Positions 26,207 through 34,933 are shown, numbered from the stretch's first letter. The stretch: DNA of 43,405 bases from Microterricola pindariensis (GCF_002936985.1 NZ_MPZN01000029.1:1-43405), one strand, 5' to 3'. Notes: generated by a model not told the origin, from the letters alone. Numbers and translations: made by a program.

Positions 26207-26593
26207 ATGTCCGCCGCACCGCCTCCCCCCGCCACTCCCTATCAGGGCCCGACGCAGCTGAGCCCGGCCGATGAGAAGCTCTGGGCGACGCTGGTCCACC
26301 TCGGTGGCCTGCTGTGGATGGTCAGCCTGCCCGTGATTCCCGCCCTCGTCGGATTCCTCGTCCTGCGCGACCGCGGCCCGTTCGTTCGCGCGAACACGGC
26401 GGCGGCCTTGAACTTCCAGATCTCGATGATCATCTACGCGATCGTGAGCTCGCTGCTGATCATCGTGGTCATCGGCTGGTTCCTGCTGCCCATCGTCGGC
26501 ATCGTGAACATCGTGTTCAGCATCATCGCCGGCGTCAAGGCGAACCAGGGCCAGGTGTACACCTACCCGCTGACGATCAAGTTCGTCAGCTAG
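26207..26593 (+). CDS. DUF4870-family membrane protein (shorter paralog)
   Basis: A 128-residue protein. A short 'PPPPATPYQGPTQ' tail is followed by the same DUF4870 pattern as its neighbour ('LWATLVHLGGLLWMV', 'LVLRDRGPFVRANTAAALNFQ', C-terminal 'YTYPLTIKFVS'). GGAGA precedes ATG 26207. The pair looks like a tandem duplication that lost or gained the proline-rich tail. A strong terminator hairpin follows. Function unknown. Confidence 0.85.
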   Translation: MSAAPPPPATPYQGPTQLSPADEKLWATLVHLGGLLWMVSLPVIPALVGFLVLRDRGPFVRANTAAALNFQISMIIYAIVSSLLIIVVIGWFLLPIVGIVNIVFSIIAGVKANQGQVYTYPLTIKFVS

Positions 26594-26618
26594 GCGGCAC
26601 CATCCCGCCGCAACGAAC

Positions 26619-26656
26619 GAGAATGCGCCTTCGCCCGGTGGCGAGGGCGCATTCTC
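26619..26656. terminator. bidirectional terminator hairpin
   Basis: A 17-bp stem with one G-U pair (arms 26619-26635 and 26640-26656, loop CGGT) between the convergent DUF4870 and histidine-phosphatase genes. Confidence 0.85.
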
Positions 26657-26689
26657 TGTGTGGGGAACGCTCCGGGTGGGGAACGCGGA

Positions 26690-27502
26690 TCAGTTGGCGC
26701 CGGCCTCGACGTAGCTCGAGTCGTTCATCGTCACCACGGTCCAGGCGCCGTTCTTGTAGCTGAGCTCGCTCACGGCGGCGTTGTCGATGCCCTCTGTGAG
26801 CGAGCTGGTGTCTGCACCCAGCGCGTCGAGGACCGCGACGATGGTGATGCCGCTGGAGACGACGAGCACGTTGCCGCCGCCCTGCTTCGCCTGCGCGGCG
26901 GCGATCGTGTTCAGCGAGGCCATCGCCCGGGCGGTGAGCTGGTCGACGGTCTCCGCGGTCAGGCCGCTGCCCTCGTTGGCCGTGACGATCGCGTTGAGGA
27001 AGGCGTCCATGTCGTCGCCCGTGAGGTACGGCGTGACCGCCGCGAACGTCGCAGACTGCGTCTCGCCCTCGAACTTGCCGAATGCCACCTCGCGCAGGCC
27101 CTTGTCCCGCACGGGCTCGCCCTTGTACTTGAGCTCGTCGAGCGCGAGCGAGATCGTCTCGTAGTGGCGCACCATGTCGGCGGAGTACGCCGACTTGAAC
27201 TTGACGCCCGCCTCGGCCAGGCCGGCGCCGAGGTGCCGGGCGTCGAGCTCCCCGCTCTCCGTCAGCGGCGAGTCGGACCAGCCCTGCATCCGATGGGTGG
27301 TGTTGAGCCAGGTCTCGCCGTGGCGGGTGAGGTAGATGGTGACCTCGGCCTTCTTGCCGGGGGCGGCCTTGACCGACTGGGCCGAGGAGCTGGCGCTGTT
27401 CGAGTTGGCGGCGAGGGCGGGGGCGGAGATGGCGGCGAGCGAGAAGAGCGCGGCGGCGGCGATGCCGGCGACCGCGATGCGGAGGGTACGACGAGACGAC
27501 AT
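26690..27502 (-). CDS. secreted histidine-phosphatase-superfamily protein, second catalytic His replaced
   Basis: A 270-residue protein. A signal peptide (basic start, hydrophobic core about 9-28, 'APALAA' cleavage region) precedes a phosphoglycerate-mutase-like domain. The phospho-acceptor motif is intact: 'IYLTRHGETWLN'. 'SADMVRHYETISLAL' supplies the second Arg region. The motif that normally reads VSHG reads 'LVVSSGITIVAV', so the second catalytic His is Ser here. Activity may be altered or absent. Start ATG 27502 with AAAGG about 11 nt upstream. A perfect palindrome lies in its upstream region. Confidence 0.85.
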   Translation of the reverse strand: MSSRRTLRIAVAGIAAAALFSLAAISAPALAANSNSASSSAQSVKAAPGKKAEVTIYLTRHGETWLNTTHRMQGWSDSPLTESGELDARHLGAGLAEAGVKFKSAYSADMVRHYETISLALDELKYKGEPVRDKGLREVAFGKFEGETQSATFAAVTPYLTGDDMDAFLNAIVTANEGSGLTAETVDQLTARAMASLNTIAAAQAKQGGGNVLVVSSGITIVAVLDALGADTSSLTEGIDNAAVSELSYKNGAWTVVTMNDSSYVEAGAN

Positions 27503-27555
27503 TGTCTGGGAACCTTTCGAAGAGACGGAGACTTCTGAGCAGGGTGAACTCGAAA

Positions 27556-27572
27556 ACCGAATGTAATTCGGT
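27556..27572. promoter_or_regulatory. 17-bp palindrome upstream of the histidine-phosphatase-like gene
   Basis: ACCGAAT-GTA-ATTCGGT, perfect 7-bp arms, in a locally AT-rich gap 54 bp before the start codon. TAATAT (27592-27587, minus strand) is a possible -10 box just upstream, which would put the palindrome over the first transcribed bases. This suits a repressor operator; a small RNA hairpin is the alternative. Confidence 0.5.
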
Positions 27573-27630
27573 AACTTCTTGGCTGGATATTAGCGGCGCG
27601 CCGCCACGCCGTCTAGAGCGGGTTTCGCCG

Positions 27631-28860
27631 CTAGTCGTCTTCGAGCAGGCGGCGCACGACGGCATCCGCCAGCAGGCGGCCGCGCAGGGTCAGCTCAACC
27701 GTCCCGGCGAATGCGGCGCGCGCGTCGATGAGCTCGTCGGCGATCAACCCGGCCACGGCGAGGCGGCCGGCCGGCGCGAGCGAGGCCACGGGGATTCCCT
27801 CGCGGATGCGGGCCAGCAGCAGCACCCGCTCGAACTCGCGCACCTCGGGCGAGAGGCTCTCGCGCCCGGCGGCCGGGGAGTGCCCGGCCAGCACCCGATC
27901 GGCGTAGGCGGAGGGGTGCTTGACGTTCCACCAGCGCACGCCGCCGACGTGGCTGTGCGCGCCGGGGCCGATGCCCCACCAGTCGTTGCTGCGCCAGTAG
28001 GCGAGGTTGTGCTCTGAGCGGTGCTCGGTGCCGCGCGCCCAGTTGCTGACCTCGTACCAGTCGTAGCCGGCGGCCGCGAGCAGCTCATCGGCCAGCTCGT
28101 ACATGTCGGCCTGGAGGTCTTCGTCGGGCTGGGCGACCTCGCCGCGCTTGATCTGCCTGGCCAGCTTGGTGCCGTCCTCGACGATCAGCGAGTACGCGCT
28201 GATGTGGTCCGGCTGCTGCGCGATGGCGTGCTCGAGGCTCGCCCGCCAGTCGTCGATCGACTCCCCCGGCGTGCCGTAGATGAGGTCGACGCTGACGTCG
28301 AGACCGACCTCGCGCGCCCACCGCACGACGAGCGGCACGCGGGCCGGGTCGTGGGTGCGCTCGAGTGTTGCGAGCACATGCGGGACGGCGGACTGCATGC
28401 CGAAGGAGACGCGGGTGAAGCCGGCATCCCGCAGCGTCTGCAGGTAGTCGCGGTCGACGGAGTCGGGGTTCGCCTCCGTGGTGATCTCGGCGCCCGGCGC
28501 GAGGGTGTGCGCGGCGCGCACGGCGTCGAGCATCGCGACCAGGTCGGCGGCCGGCAGCAGCGTGGGCGTGCCGCCGCCGAAGAAGACGGTGGCCACGGGC
28601 CGGGCGGGAACGCCGGAGCTCTCCAGGATGCGGGCGCTGTGCTCGATCTCGAGCACGGCCTGGCTGGCGTAGTCGCTCTGCTTGGCGCCGCGCAGCTCGG
28701 TGGCGGTGTAGGTGTTGAAGTCGCAGTAGCCGCAGCGCACCCGGCAGAAGGGCACGTGCAGGTAGACGCTGAAGGCGCGATCGTGCGCGCCATCGGCGGC
28801 GGTCGCGGGCAGGAGTCCATCGCTCGGGGCAGGGTCACCGAGGGGCAGGGCGCTGGCCAT
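27631..28860 (-). CDS. hemW: radical SAM heme chaperone HemW (coproporphyrinogen-III-oxidase-like)
   Basis: A 409-residue radical SAM protein. The 4Fe-4S motif is in 'VPFCRVRCGYCDF' (CxxxCxxC), followed by 'FFGGGTPTLL' and 'TTEANPDSVDRD', which bind SAM. The C-terminal HemN_C domain carries 'WWGIGPGAHSHVGGVRW'. This group, often misnamed HemN, delivers heme and lacks the extra residues of true HemN. Its position between lepA and hrcA is the standard one. DUF1990 ends 6 bp upstream. Confidence 0.92.
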   Translation of the reverse strand: MASALPLGDPAPSDGLLPATAADGAHDRAFSVYLHVPFCRVRCGYCDFNTYTATELRGAKQSDYASQAVLEIEHSARILESSGVPARPVATVFFGGGTPTLLPAADLVAMLDAVRAAHTLAPGAEITTEANPDSVDRDYLQTLRDAGFTRVSFGMQSAVPHVLATLERTHDPARVPLVVRWAREVGLDVSVDLIYGTPGESIDDWRASLEHAIAQQPDHISAYSLIVEDGTKLARQIKRGEVAQPDEDLQADMYELADELLAAAGYDWYEVSNWARGTEHRSEHNLAYWRSNDWWGIGPGAHSHVGGVRWWNVKHPSAYADRVLAGHSPAAGRESLSPEVREFERVLLLARIREGIPVASLAPAGRLAVAGLIADELIDARAAFAGTVELTLRGRLLADAVVRRLLEDD

Positions 28861-28866
28861 CGCGGG

Positions 28867-29514
28867 CTAAGCGGATGCCGCGGGGTGCAGGGCCCGCAGG
28901 TAGCGACGGGTGTATGCGCGCTCCTGCAGGCGCATCAGCGGCCGCACGAGCTTCCACCGCGCCGAGCTCGGCTGCGAGAAGCTGCGGATCACCAGCCAGA
29001 CGGAGTCGTCGTCGCGGTGCTCGACCACGAACAGGATCTCGCCGCTCTCCGGGTGCCCGGGCATGGTGCCGTAGGCGAAGCCGACCTGAGCGGGCTCGTC
29101 GATGACCAGCACGACGCGCACCGGTGCGGTGATCGTCATCCGCCACGCGGTGATGTGCAGCATCGCGGTCATCCCCGCGGTGATGTACGGGGTGCCGTCG
29201 GGGCCGAAGCGCTCCTCGCTCTGGCGCTGCGGCTGCTCAGCGAGCGGCGCACCCTCCGCGTCGAACATCAGGCCCTGGTAGCGCTCGCCCGTGCCCTGCT
29301 GGGTGTCGGTCACCTCGATGCCGCTGCCGCGCTGCACGCCCCACGTCATGAGGCCGGCGGATGCCGTCGCGAAGCGCTCGGCGCCGCTGCCGAGCTGCGT
29401 GCTGTGCTCGGCCGGGCGGTAGCCGGCTGGCGGGTAGCTCATCAGATCGGGCGCCATGGTTCCACCGATCGCGCCATAGCTGACCGGCTGGTCGGTGAAT
29501 GTGGAACGACGCAC
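28867..29514 (-). CDS. DUF1990-family protein
   Basis: A 215-residue cytosolic protein. The N-terminus 'STFTDQPVSYGAIGGTMAPDLMSYPPAGYRP' and the later 'GFAYGTMPGHPESGEILFVVEHRDDDSVWLVIRSFSQPS' are typical of DUF1990, a START/polyketide-cyclase-like beta-barrel group of unknown function. GTG 29514 is chosen because AGAAG lies about 9 nt upstream. It is the gene just before hemW on the same strand. Confidence 0.82.
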   Translation of the reverse strand: MRRSTFTDQPVSYGAIGGTMAPDLMSYPPAGYRPAEHSTQLGSGAERFATASAGLMTWGVQRGSGIEVTDTQQGTGERYQGLMFDAEGAPLAEQPQRQSEERFGPDGTPYITAGMTAMLHITAWRMTITAPVRVVLVIDEPAQVGFAYGTMPGHPESGEILFVVEHRDDDSVWLVIRSFSQPSSARWKLVRPLMRLQERAYTRRYLRALHPAASA

Positions 29515-29833
29515 GCGTGAACACTTCTTTCTCGAAAACCCCTCATACAGAGTAGGCGACGATTCTGGCAGCGGGCTCCCCCGCGCCGCGCCGAAGGAGC
29601 AGCGCAGCCCCCGAAGCCGCGAGCGGGCCCGCCCACACCGCCGCTCGCGGCATCCACCCGCCGACCACGGAGGACCCATGGACGTGGTCACCGTCGTCGT
29701 CGCAGCCGCGGCCCTCGTCGTCTCGATCGTCGCGCTCGTCAGCGCGGTATGGGCGAGCCGCCACGAGCGTGCACACACGAAACGCCCCGGCCGCGGCCGG
29801 GGCGTTTTCGTGTTCTCCGCGATCAGCGGGGAG
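29515..29833 (+). other. intergenic stretch with a candidate membrane micro-ORF
   Basis: This 319-bp gap between DUF1990 and lepA holds the DUF1990 upstream region and a frame opening at ATG 29678. GGAGG sits 4 nt before that ATG. The frame starts 'MDVVTVVVAAAALVVSIVAL', a single membrane helix, then a basic 'RHERAHTKRP' segment. It has no stop before it enters the lepA terminator and continues antisense through lepA to 31681. A real protein of that length is unlikely, so this is either a gene remnant that lost its stop or a chance frame. Confidence 0.3.
29780..29807. terminator. terminator hairpin downstream of lepA
   Basis: A perfect 12-bp stem (29780-29791 with 29796-29807, loop CGCG), rich in GC with AAA/TTT ends. 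It lies 26 bp past the lepA stop. Confidence 0.85.
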
Positions 29834-31684
29834 CTACTTCTTGTCCTTCTTCTCGACATCGCCCGTGAGCGCTGCAACGAACGCCTCCTGGGGGACCTCG
29901 ACGCGGCCGACCATCTTCATGCGCTTCTTGCCCTCCTTCTGCTTCTCGAGGAGCTTGCGCTTGCGGCTGATGTCACCGCCGTAGCACTTGGCCAGAACGT
30001 CCTTGCGGATCGCGCGGATCGACTCGCGGGCGATGATCCGGGCGCCGATGGCGGCCTGGATCGGAACCTCGAACTGCTGGCGCGGGATGAGCTCGCGCAG
30101 GCGCGTGGTCATCAGCACGCCGTAGGCGTAGGCCTTGTCGCGGTGCACGATCGCGCTGAACGCGTCCACCTGCTCGCCCTGCAGCAGGATGTCGACCTTG
30201 ACCAGGTCGGCGGTCTGCTCGCCGGCCGGCTCGTAGTCGAGCGAGGCGTAGCCGGCGGTCTTCGACTTGAGGTTGTCGAAGAAGTCGAAGACGATCTCGC
30301 CGAGCGGCATCGTGTAGCGGATCTCGACGCGGTCCTCACCGAGGTAGTCCATGCCGAGCAGCACGCCGCGGCGGCTCTGGCAGAGCTCCATGATGACGCC
30401 GACGTAGTCCTTCGGCGCGAGGATTGCCGCCTTGACGACGGGCTCGCTCACGGCCGAGATCTTGCCGGCCGGGAACTCGCTCGGGTTCGTGACGGTGACG
30501 GTCTTCTTGTCCTCAGTGGTGACCTCGTAGATCACCGACGGGGCCGTCGCGATGAGGTCGAGGCCGAACTCGCGCTCGAGGCGCTCGGTGATGATCTCGA
30601 GGTGCAGCAGGCCGAGGAAGCCACAGCGGAAGCCGAAGCCGAGGGCGACGGAGGTCTCGGGCTCGTAGACGAGCGCGGCATCCGAGAGCTTCAGCTTGTC
30701 GAGCGCCTCGCGGAGGATCGGGTAGTCCGAGCCGTCGATCGGGTAGAGGCCGGAGAAGACCATGGGCAGCGGCTCGGTGTAACCGGGCAGCGCCTCGGTG
30801 GCGGGCTTCGCCGCGGTCGTGACGGTGTCGCCGACCTTGGACTGGCGCACGTCCTTCACGCCGGTGATCAGGTAGCCGACCTCGCCGACGGCGAGGCCCT
30901 TGCTCGGGGTCGGCTCCGGCGAGCTGACGCCGATCTCGAGGATCTCGTGGGTGGCGCGGGTCGACATCATCTGGATGCGCTCGCGCGGTTTCAGCTGGCC
31001 GTCGATCATGCGCACGTAGGTGACGACGCCGCGGTAGCTGTCGTAGACGGAGTCGAAGATCATGGCGCGGGCGGGGGCGTTCGGGTCGCCCTGCGGCGCG
31101 GGGATGCGCTCGGTGACCCGGTCGAGCAGGTCCTCGACGCCGAGGCCGGTCTTGCCGGAGACCCGCAACACGTCGTCGGGGTCGCCGCCGATGAGGCTGG
31201 CGAGCTCCTTCGCGTACTTGTCCGGGTCGGCCGCGGGGAGGTCGATCTTGTTCAGCACGGGAATGATCGTCAGGTCGTTCTCGAGTGCGAGGTAGAGGTT
31301 CGCGAGCGTCTGGGCCTCGATGCCCTGCGCGGCGTCGACGAGCAGCACGGCGCCCTCACAGGCGGCGAGCGACCGGGAGACCTCGTAGCTGAAGTCGACG
31401 TGGCCCGGCGTGTCGATCATGTTCAGCGCGTAGCTCTGCGACCCGAGTGCCCACGGCATCCGCACGGCCTGGCTCTTGATGGTGATGCCGCGCTCGCGCT
31501 CGATGTCCATGCGGTCGAGGTACTGGGCGCGCATGTCTCGGTCGCTGACCACCCCCGTCATCTGCAGCATGCGGTCGGCAAGGGTCGACTTGCCGTGGTC
31601 GATGTGCGCAATGATGCAAAAATTGCGGATGAACGCGGGGTCTGTGGACGCGGGCTCGAGGGCCTTCAAAGCTCGTGGTGACAT
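29834..31684 (-). CDS. lepA: elongation factor 4 (LepA)
   Basis: A 616-residue translational GTPase. G1 is '[14 protein letters not shown]', switch II '[13 protein letters not shown]' and G4 'VLNKIDLP'. Domains II and III follow, then the EF4-specific C-terminal domain ('[27 protein letters not shown]'). It acts on ribosomes during 30S biogenesis or under ionic stress. The gene is full length. ATG 31684. It is divergent from the second two-component system. Confidence 0.97.
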   Translation of the reverse strand: MSPRALKALEPASTDPAFIRNFCIIAHIDHGKSTLADRMLQMTGVVSDRDMRAQYLDRMDIERERGITIKSQAVRMPWALGSQSYALNMIDTPGHVDFSYEVSRSLAACEGAVLLVDAAQGIEAQTLANLYLALENDLTIIPVLNKIDLPAADPDKYAKELASLIGGDPDDVLRVSGKTGLGVEDLLDRVTERIPAPQGDPNAPARAMIFDSVYDSYRGVVTYVRMIDGQLKPRERIQMMSTRATHEILEIGVSSPEPTPSKGLAVGEVGYLITGVKDVRQSKVGDTVTTAAKPATEALPGYTEPLPMVFSGLYPIDGSDYPILREALDKLKLSDAALVYEPETSVALGFGFRCGFLGLLHLEIITERLEREFGLDLIATAPSVIYEVTTEDKKTVTVTNPSEFPAGKISAVSEPVVKAAILAPKDYVGVIMELCQSRRGVLLGMDYLGEDRVEIRYTMPLGEIVFDFFDNLKSKTAGYASLDYEPAGEQTADLVKVDILLQGEQVDAFSAIVHRDKAYAYGVLMTTRLRELIPRQQFEVPIQAAIGARIIARESIRAIRKDVLAKCYGGDISRKRKLLEKQKEGKKRMKMVGRVEVPQEAFVAALTGDVEKKDKK

Positions 31685-31778
31685 TGTGTGGCCATTCTCC
31701 CATGTTCGGCGCCCTTCGGTGGACTCCTTGTAAATGGTGTGGATCTTTCGACGGATGCCGCGGCCCCGGCCCGCTGAC

Positions 31779-31784
31779 TAGGCT
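31779..31784 (+). promoter_or_regulatory. -10 box of the second two-component operon
   Basis: TAGGCT ends 7 nt before ATG 31792 and no Shine-Dalgarno lies between, so the three-gene operon probably starts with a leaderless mRNA. Confidence 0.5.
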
Positions 31785-31791
31785 GGCGCCG

Positions 31792-33078
31792 ATGACAAGC
31801 ACCACGCAGCAGAACCCGTCGACGAATGAGAGCGCGCCGAGCGCCGCCCACTCGGCGCTGACCCCCGTGTTCGTGGCCATGCAGTTCAGCCTGCACGCCT
31901 TGATGATCGGCCTCACCGCCTTCGTCGCCGTGCGCGCCATGCTCGGCACCTGGCCGATGCCCCGGCTGGTCATCGGCCTGTGCGCGCTGCTGCTCGTCGT
32001 CTACGCGCTCGGCCTCTTCTTCGCCCGGCACGCGATGCCGCGCTGGGTGCAGGCGGCCTGGTTCGCCGCGCTCGTGCTCGTCTGGCTGGTTCTGACACTG
32101 CTCGCCTCGGAGGCGGCCTACATCGTCTTCGCGTTGTTCTTCATCGCGCTGCACCTGTTCCCGCCGCGCTGGAGCGTGCCCATCGTGGCGGTGACGATGC
32201 TGATGTCGATCTTCGTGCTCGGCATGGACCTCGGCTGGAGCCCGACCATCTTCATCGGCCCGTTCATCGGCGCGGCCGCCGCCGTGGTGCTCGGCCTCGC
32301 CTACCGGGCGCTCTACCGGGAGTCGGCGGAGCGCAAGATGCTCATCGACGACCTGCTCGCAACCAGGGAGCGCCTCGCGGCGACCGCGCGCGAGGCGGGC
32401 ACCCTCTCCGAGCGGCAGCGCCTGGCCGGAGAGATCCACGACACCGTCGCCCAGGGCCTGTCCAGCATCCAGCTGCTGCTGCACGCCGCGGAGCGCGGCA
32501 TCACCGATCCGGACGCGCTCGAGCACGTGCAGCAGGCGCGCCACACCGCGGCGGACGGCTTGGCCGAGACCCGCCGGTTCATCCGCGAGCTGCGCGCCCC
32601 CGCGCTGGACGAGCAGTCCCTGCCGGCCGCCCTGGAGCGGCTCGCCGCCTCGATCAGCGCCCAATCGGCGTCCACCCGGCCGGATTCGCCGACGCTCGTC
32701 AGCTTCCAGCTCAGCGGCGAGCCGCGGGAGCTGCCCATGGTGCACGAGACGACGCTGTTGCGCATCGCGCAGGGCTCGCTGGCCAATGTGCTGCAGCACT
32801 CCGAGGCCCAGCGCGCCGCGGTGACGCTGAGCTTCATGGACGACGAGCTCACCCTCGACATCGTCGACGACGGAGTCGGCTTCGAGCCGGCTGCCGCCCG
32901 CACGGCGGCACACCTCGGCGAGTCGTTCGGGCTCGCCACCATCCAGCAGCGCGTCGAACGGCTCGGCGGGCGGCTCAGCGTCGAGACGGCCCCCGGATCC
33001 GGAACGGCGATCGCCGTCTCGCTGCCCCTCGAGGACGCCCAGCCCACCCCCGCCGCGATCCAGGAGGTCACCCCATGA
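31792..33078 (+). CDS. sensor histidine kinase (HisKA_3 type)
   Basis: A 428-residue kinase. Five or six membrane helices (about 22-175) with little extracellular sequence are followed by a short coiled region. The phospho-acceptor helix is 'LAGEIHDTVAQGLSSIQLLL', with His in HDT. The HATPase domain has 'GSLANVLQHSEA' as N-box, 'DIVDDGVGFEP' as G1 and 'FGLATIQQRVERLGG' as G2, all intact. The stop overlaps the regulator start as ATGA. It differs from the kinase at 16876 in having a complete DDGxG loop. Confidence 0.92.
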   Translation: MTSTTQQNPSTNESAPSAAHSALTPVFVAMQFSLHALMIGLTAFVAVRAMLGTWPMPRLVIGLCALLLVVYALGLFFARHAMPRWVQAAWFAALVLVWLVLTLLASEAAYIVFALFFIALHLFPPRWSVPIVAVTMLMSIFVLGMDLGWSPTIFIGPFIGAAAAVVLGLAYRALYRESAERKMLIDDLLATRERLAATAREAGTLSERQRLAGEIHDTVAQGLSSIQLLLHAAERGITDPDALEHVQQARHTAADGLAETRRFIRELRAPALDEQSLPAALERLAASISAQSASTRPDSPTLVSFQLSGEPRELPMVHETTLLRIAQGSLANVLQHSEAQRAAVTLSFMDDELTLDIVDDGVGFEPAAARTAAHLGESFGLATIQQRVERLGGRLSVETAPGSGTAIAVSLPLEDAQPTPAAIQEVTP

Positions 33079-33719
33079 TCAGGATGCTGCTCGCCGACGA
33101 TCACCCGGTCGTCCGTGCCGGACTCCGGGCGTTGTTCTCCTCCGAGGACGACATCCTGGTGCTCGCCGAGGCGGCGACCGCCGAGCGCGCCGTCGAGCTC
33201 TGCGCCGAGCAGGAGTTCGACATCGTGCTGATGGACCTCCAATTCGGCTCCTCCGGCGCCGAGGGCAGCATGCAGGGCGCCGATGCCACCCGGCAGATCC
33301 GCGCCGTGGCCGGCGCCCCGCGCGTGCTGGTGCTCACCAACTACGACACCGACGCCGACATCCTCGGCGCCGTCGAGGCCGGGGCCAGCGGCTACCTGCT
33401 GAAGGACGCCCCGCCGACCGAGCTGATCGCCGCCGTGCGCCTCGCCGCGGCCGGCGAGAGCGCCATCTCCCCCGCCATCGAGATGCTGATGCAGAGTCGG
33501 GCGGATGCGGCAGGCTCCCCGCTCACCCTGCGCGAGGCCGAGGTGCTCGGGCTCGTCGCCGAGGGGCAGAGCAACCGCGACATCGGCAAGGCGCTCTTCC
33601 TCAGCGAGGCGACCGTCAAGTCGCACCTCGTGCACATCTTCACGAAGCTCGGGGTCTCCTCGCGCACCGCCGCCGTCGCGGCCGCCCAGGCCTCCGGCCT
33701 GATCCGCAGCCGGTCATGA
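33075..33719 (+). CDS. NarL/LuxR-family response regulator
   Basis: A 214-residue regulator. The receiver domain has 'LLADDHPVVRAG', the phospho-acceptor Asp in 'IVLMDLQFG', Thr in 'LVLTNYD' and Lys in 'LLKDAPP'. The LuxR helix-turn-helix is at about 150-210 ('LTLREAEVLGLVAEGQSNRDIG...'). It is coupled on both sides, overlapping the kinase stop and the hydrolase start by ATGA. Target genes are unknown. Confidence 0.93.
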   Translation: MIRMLLADDHPVVRAGLRALFSSEDDILVLAEAATAERAVELCAEQEFDIVLMDLQFGSSGAEGSMQGADATRQIRAVAGAPRVLVLTNYDTDADILGAVEAGASGYLLKDAPPTELIAAVRLAAAGESAISPAIEMLMQSRADAAGSPLTLREAEVLGLVAEGQSNRDIGKALFLSEATVKSHLVHIFTKLGVSSRTAAVAAAQASGLIRSRS

Positions 33720-34471
33720 GCGCGCCGGTGCCCGTGCTGCTGGTGCACGGCATCCGCACCTCCGCCAGCATGTGGCGGGTGCAGCTGGAGGACCTCGCCG
33801 CCGACGGCCGGCCGGCACTGGCCATCGACCTTCCCGGCCACGGCGCGCGCATCGGCGAGCCGTTCACGGTGGAGGCGGCGCTGGAGGCGATCGACGCCGG
33901 GGTGCAGCGGCTCGGCGGGCGGGTGCTCCTGGTCGGGCTCTCGCTCGGCGGCTACTTCTCGATCGAGTACGCGGCGCGGCATCCGCAGGGCGTCGCCGGG
34001 CTGATCGCCGCCAGCTGCTCCACCCTGCCGCGCGGGCCCGGCCTCGCCGGCTACCGCGCCCTCGCCGGCGCGATCAGGCGCCTGCCCGACAAGGGGCTGG
34101 CCATCAACAACGGCATGGCCCGGATGGCGGTCGGCCGGCAGGCAGCCGCCGACCTCGGTGCCGGCGGCATCGCCCTGGACGTGATGGATGCCGGCCTGCG
34201 CGCCGCGGGGTCGCTCGACCCGCTGGCCGGGCTCGCCGCCTACCCCGGCCCGGTCTGGATCGTGAACGGCAGCCTCGACCACTTCCGGCTCGACGAGGCC
34301 CGCTTCGTGCGGGCGAACCCGCGCACCGAGCACGTGCTGATCCCCCGGGCCACACACCTCGTCAGCCTCGTGCGGCCCCGCGAGTTCACGTCGATCCTGC
34401 GCCGCGTCGCCGCCGCCGTGGACACCGAGCAGGGCGGCGACATCCGGTCGATTGTCGACACGGCCGAATAA
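33716..34471 (+). CDS. alpha/beta hydrolase
   Basis: A 251-residue cytosolic hydrolase. 'LLVHGIRTSASMW' gives the oxyanion loop, 'DLPGHGAR' the strand-4 loop and 'GLSLGGYFS' the nucleophile elbow with Ser. Asp is in 'NGSLDHFR' and the catalytic His in 'PRATHLVSLV'. Its start overlaps the response-regulator stop as ATGA, so it is the third gene of the two-component operon. It may make or remove a ligand relevant to that sensor, which is an inference. The rpsT promoter lies inside its last codons. Confidence 0.87.
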   Translation: MSAPVPVLLVHGIRTSASMWRVQLEDLAADGRPALAIDLPGHGARIGEPFTVEAALEAIDAGVQRLGGRVLLVGLSLGGYFSIEYAARHPQGVAGLIAASCSTLPRGPGLAGYRALAGAIRRLPDKGLAINNGMARMAVGRQAAADLGAGGIALDVMDAGLRAAGSLDPLAGLAAYPGPVWIVNGSLDHFRLDEARFVRANPRTEHVLIPRATHLVSLVRPREFTSILRRVAAAVDTEQGGDIRSIVDTAE

Positions 34472-34481
34472 CTGGTAAAGT
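34452..34481 (+). promoter_or_regulatory. rpsT promoter
   Basis: TTGTCG (34452-34457), 18-bp spacer, TAAAGT (34476-34481) with an extended TG at 34473-34474. It overlaps the 3' end of the hydrolase gene and would give a leader of about 105 nt before rpsT, with a GTGTG/CACAC inverted repeat near its 5' end. Confidence 0.6.
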
Positions 34482-34592
34482 TTCCTGTTGGCTTCCGTGT
34501 GTATCCCACCACTTCACACGATTGCCGCGAGACGCCCCTCTACCGTCAAGCGGCACAATCCGAATACACATCTAAGCAAGGACGTACTGAAC

Positions 34593-34853
34593 GTGGCAAA
34601 CATCAAGTCGCAGATCAAGCGCATCGGCACCAACAAGAAGGCCCAGGAGCGCAACAAGGCTGTCAAGAGCCAGGTCAAGACCGCAATCCGCGCGACCCGC
34701 ACCGCGATCGCCGGCGGCGACAAGGCTGTTGCCGAGTCGGCCCTGCGCACCGCAGGCAAGACGCTCGACAAGGCTGTAAGCAAGGGTGTTCTGCACAAGA
34801 ACCAGGCTGCGAACCGCAAGTCGGCCATCGCCAAGCAGGTTGCAGCTCTCTAA
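34593..34853 (+). CDS. rpsT: 30S ribosomal protein S20
   Basis: An 86-residue, highly basic three-helix protein binding 16S rRNA ('[29 protein letters not shown]...'). The start is GTG 34593, decided by AAGGA 9 nt upstream; the longer upstream frame is not protein-like. Codon use is less GC-rich than that of its neighbours, with frequent AAG and GCT, as expected of a highly expressed gene. The long leader could allow autoregulation, as known for S20 in Escherichia coli. It is convergent with holA. Confidence 0.97.
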   Translation: MANIKSQIKRIGTNKKAQERNKAVKSQVKTAIRATRTAIAGGDKAVAESALRTAGKTLDKAVSKGVLHKNQAANRKSAIAKQVAAL

Positions 34854-34869
34854 GCTTCACATTCTGTTT

Positions 34870-34905
34870 CAGAACGGGCCCCGTCTTCGGACGGGGCCCG
34901 TTCTG
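34870..34905 (+). terminator. rpsT terminator with UUCG tetraloop
   Basis: A perfect 16-bp stem (34870-34885 with 34890-34905) closed by C(TTCG)G, 17 nt after the rpsT stop codon. Confidence 0.92.
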
Positions 34906-34933
34906 TGTCTGCGGGGCGAGTTCGCTCCGGCCA

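Noticed and set aside
29495-31681. 728-codon plus-strand frame opposite lepA
   Set aside because: It is an antisense shadow of lepA. Only its early ATG at 29678 was kept, as a weak micro-ORF candidate.
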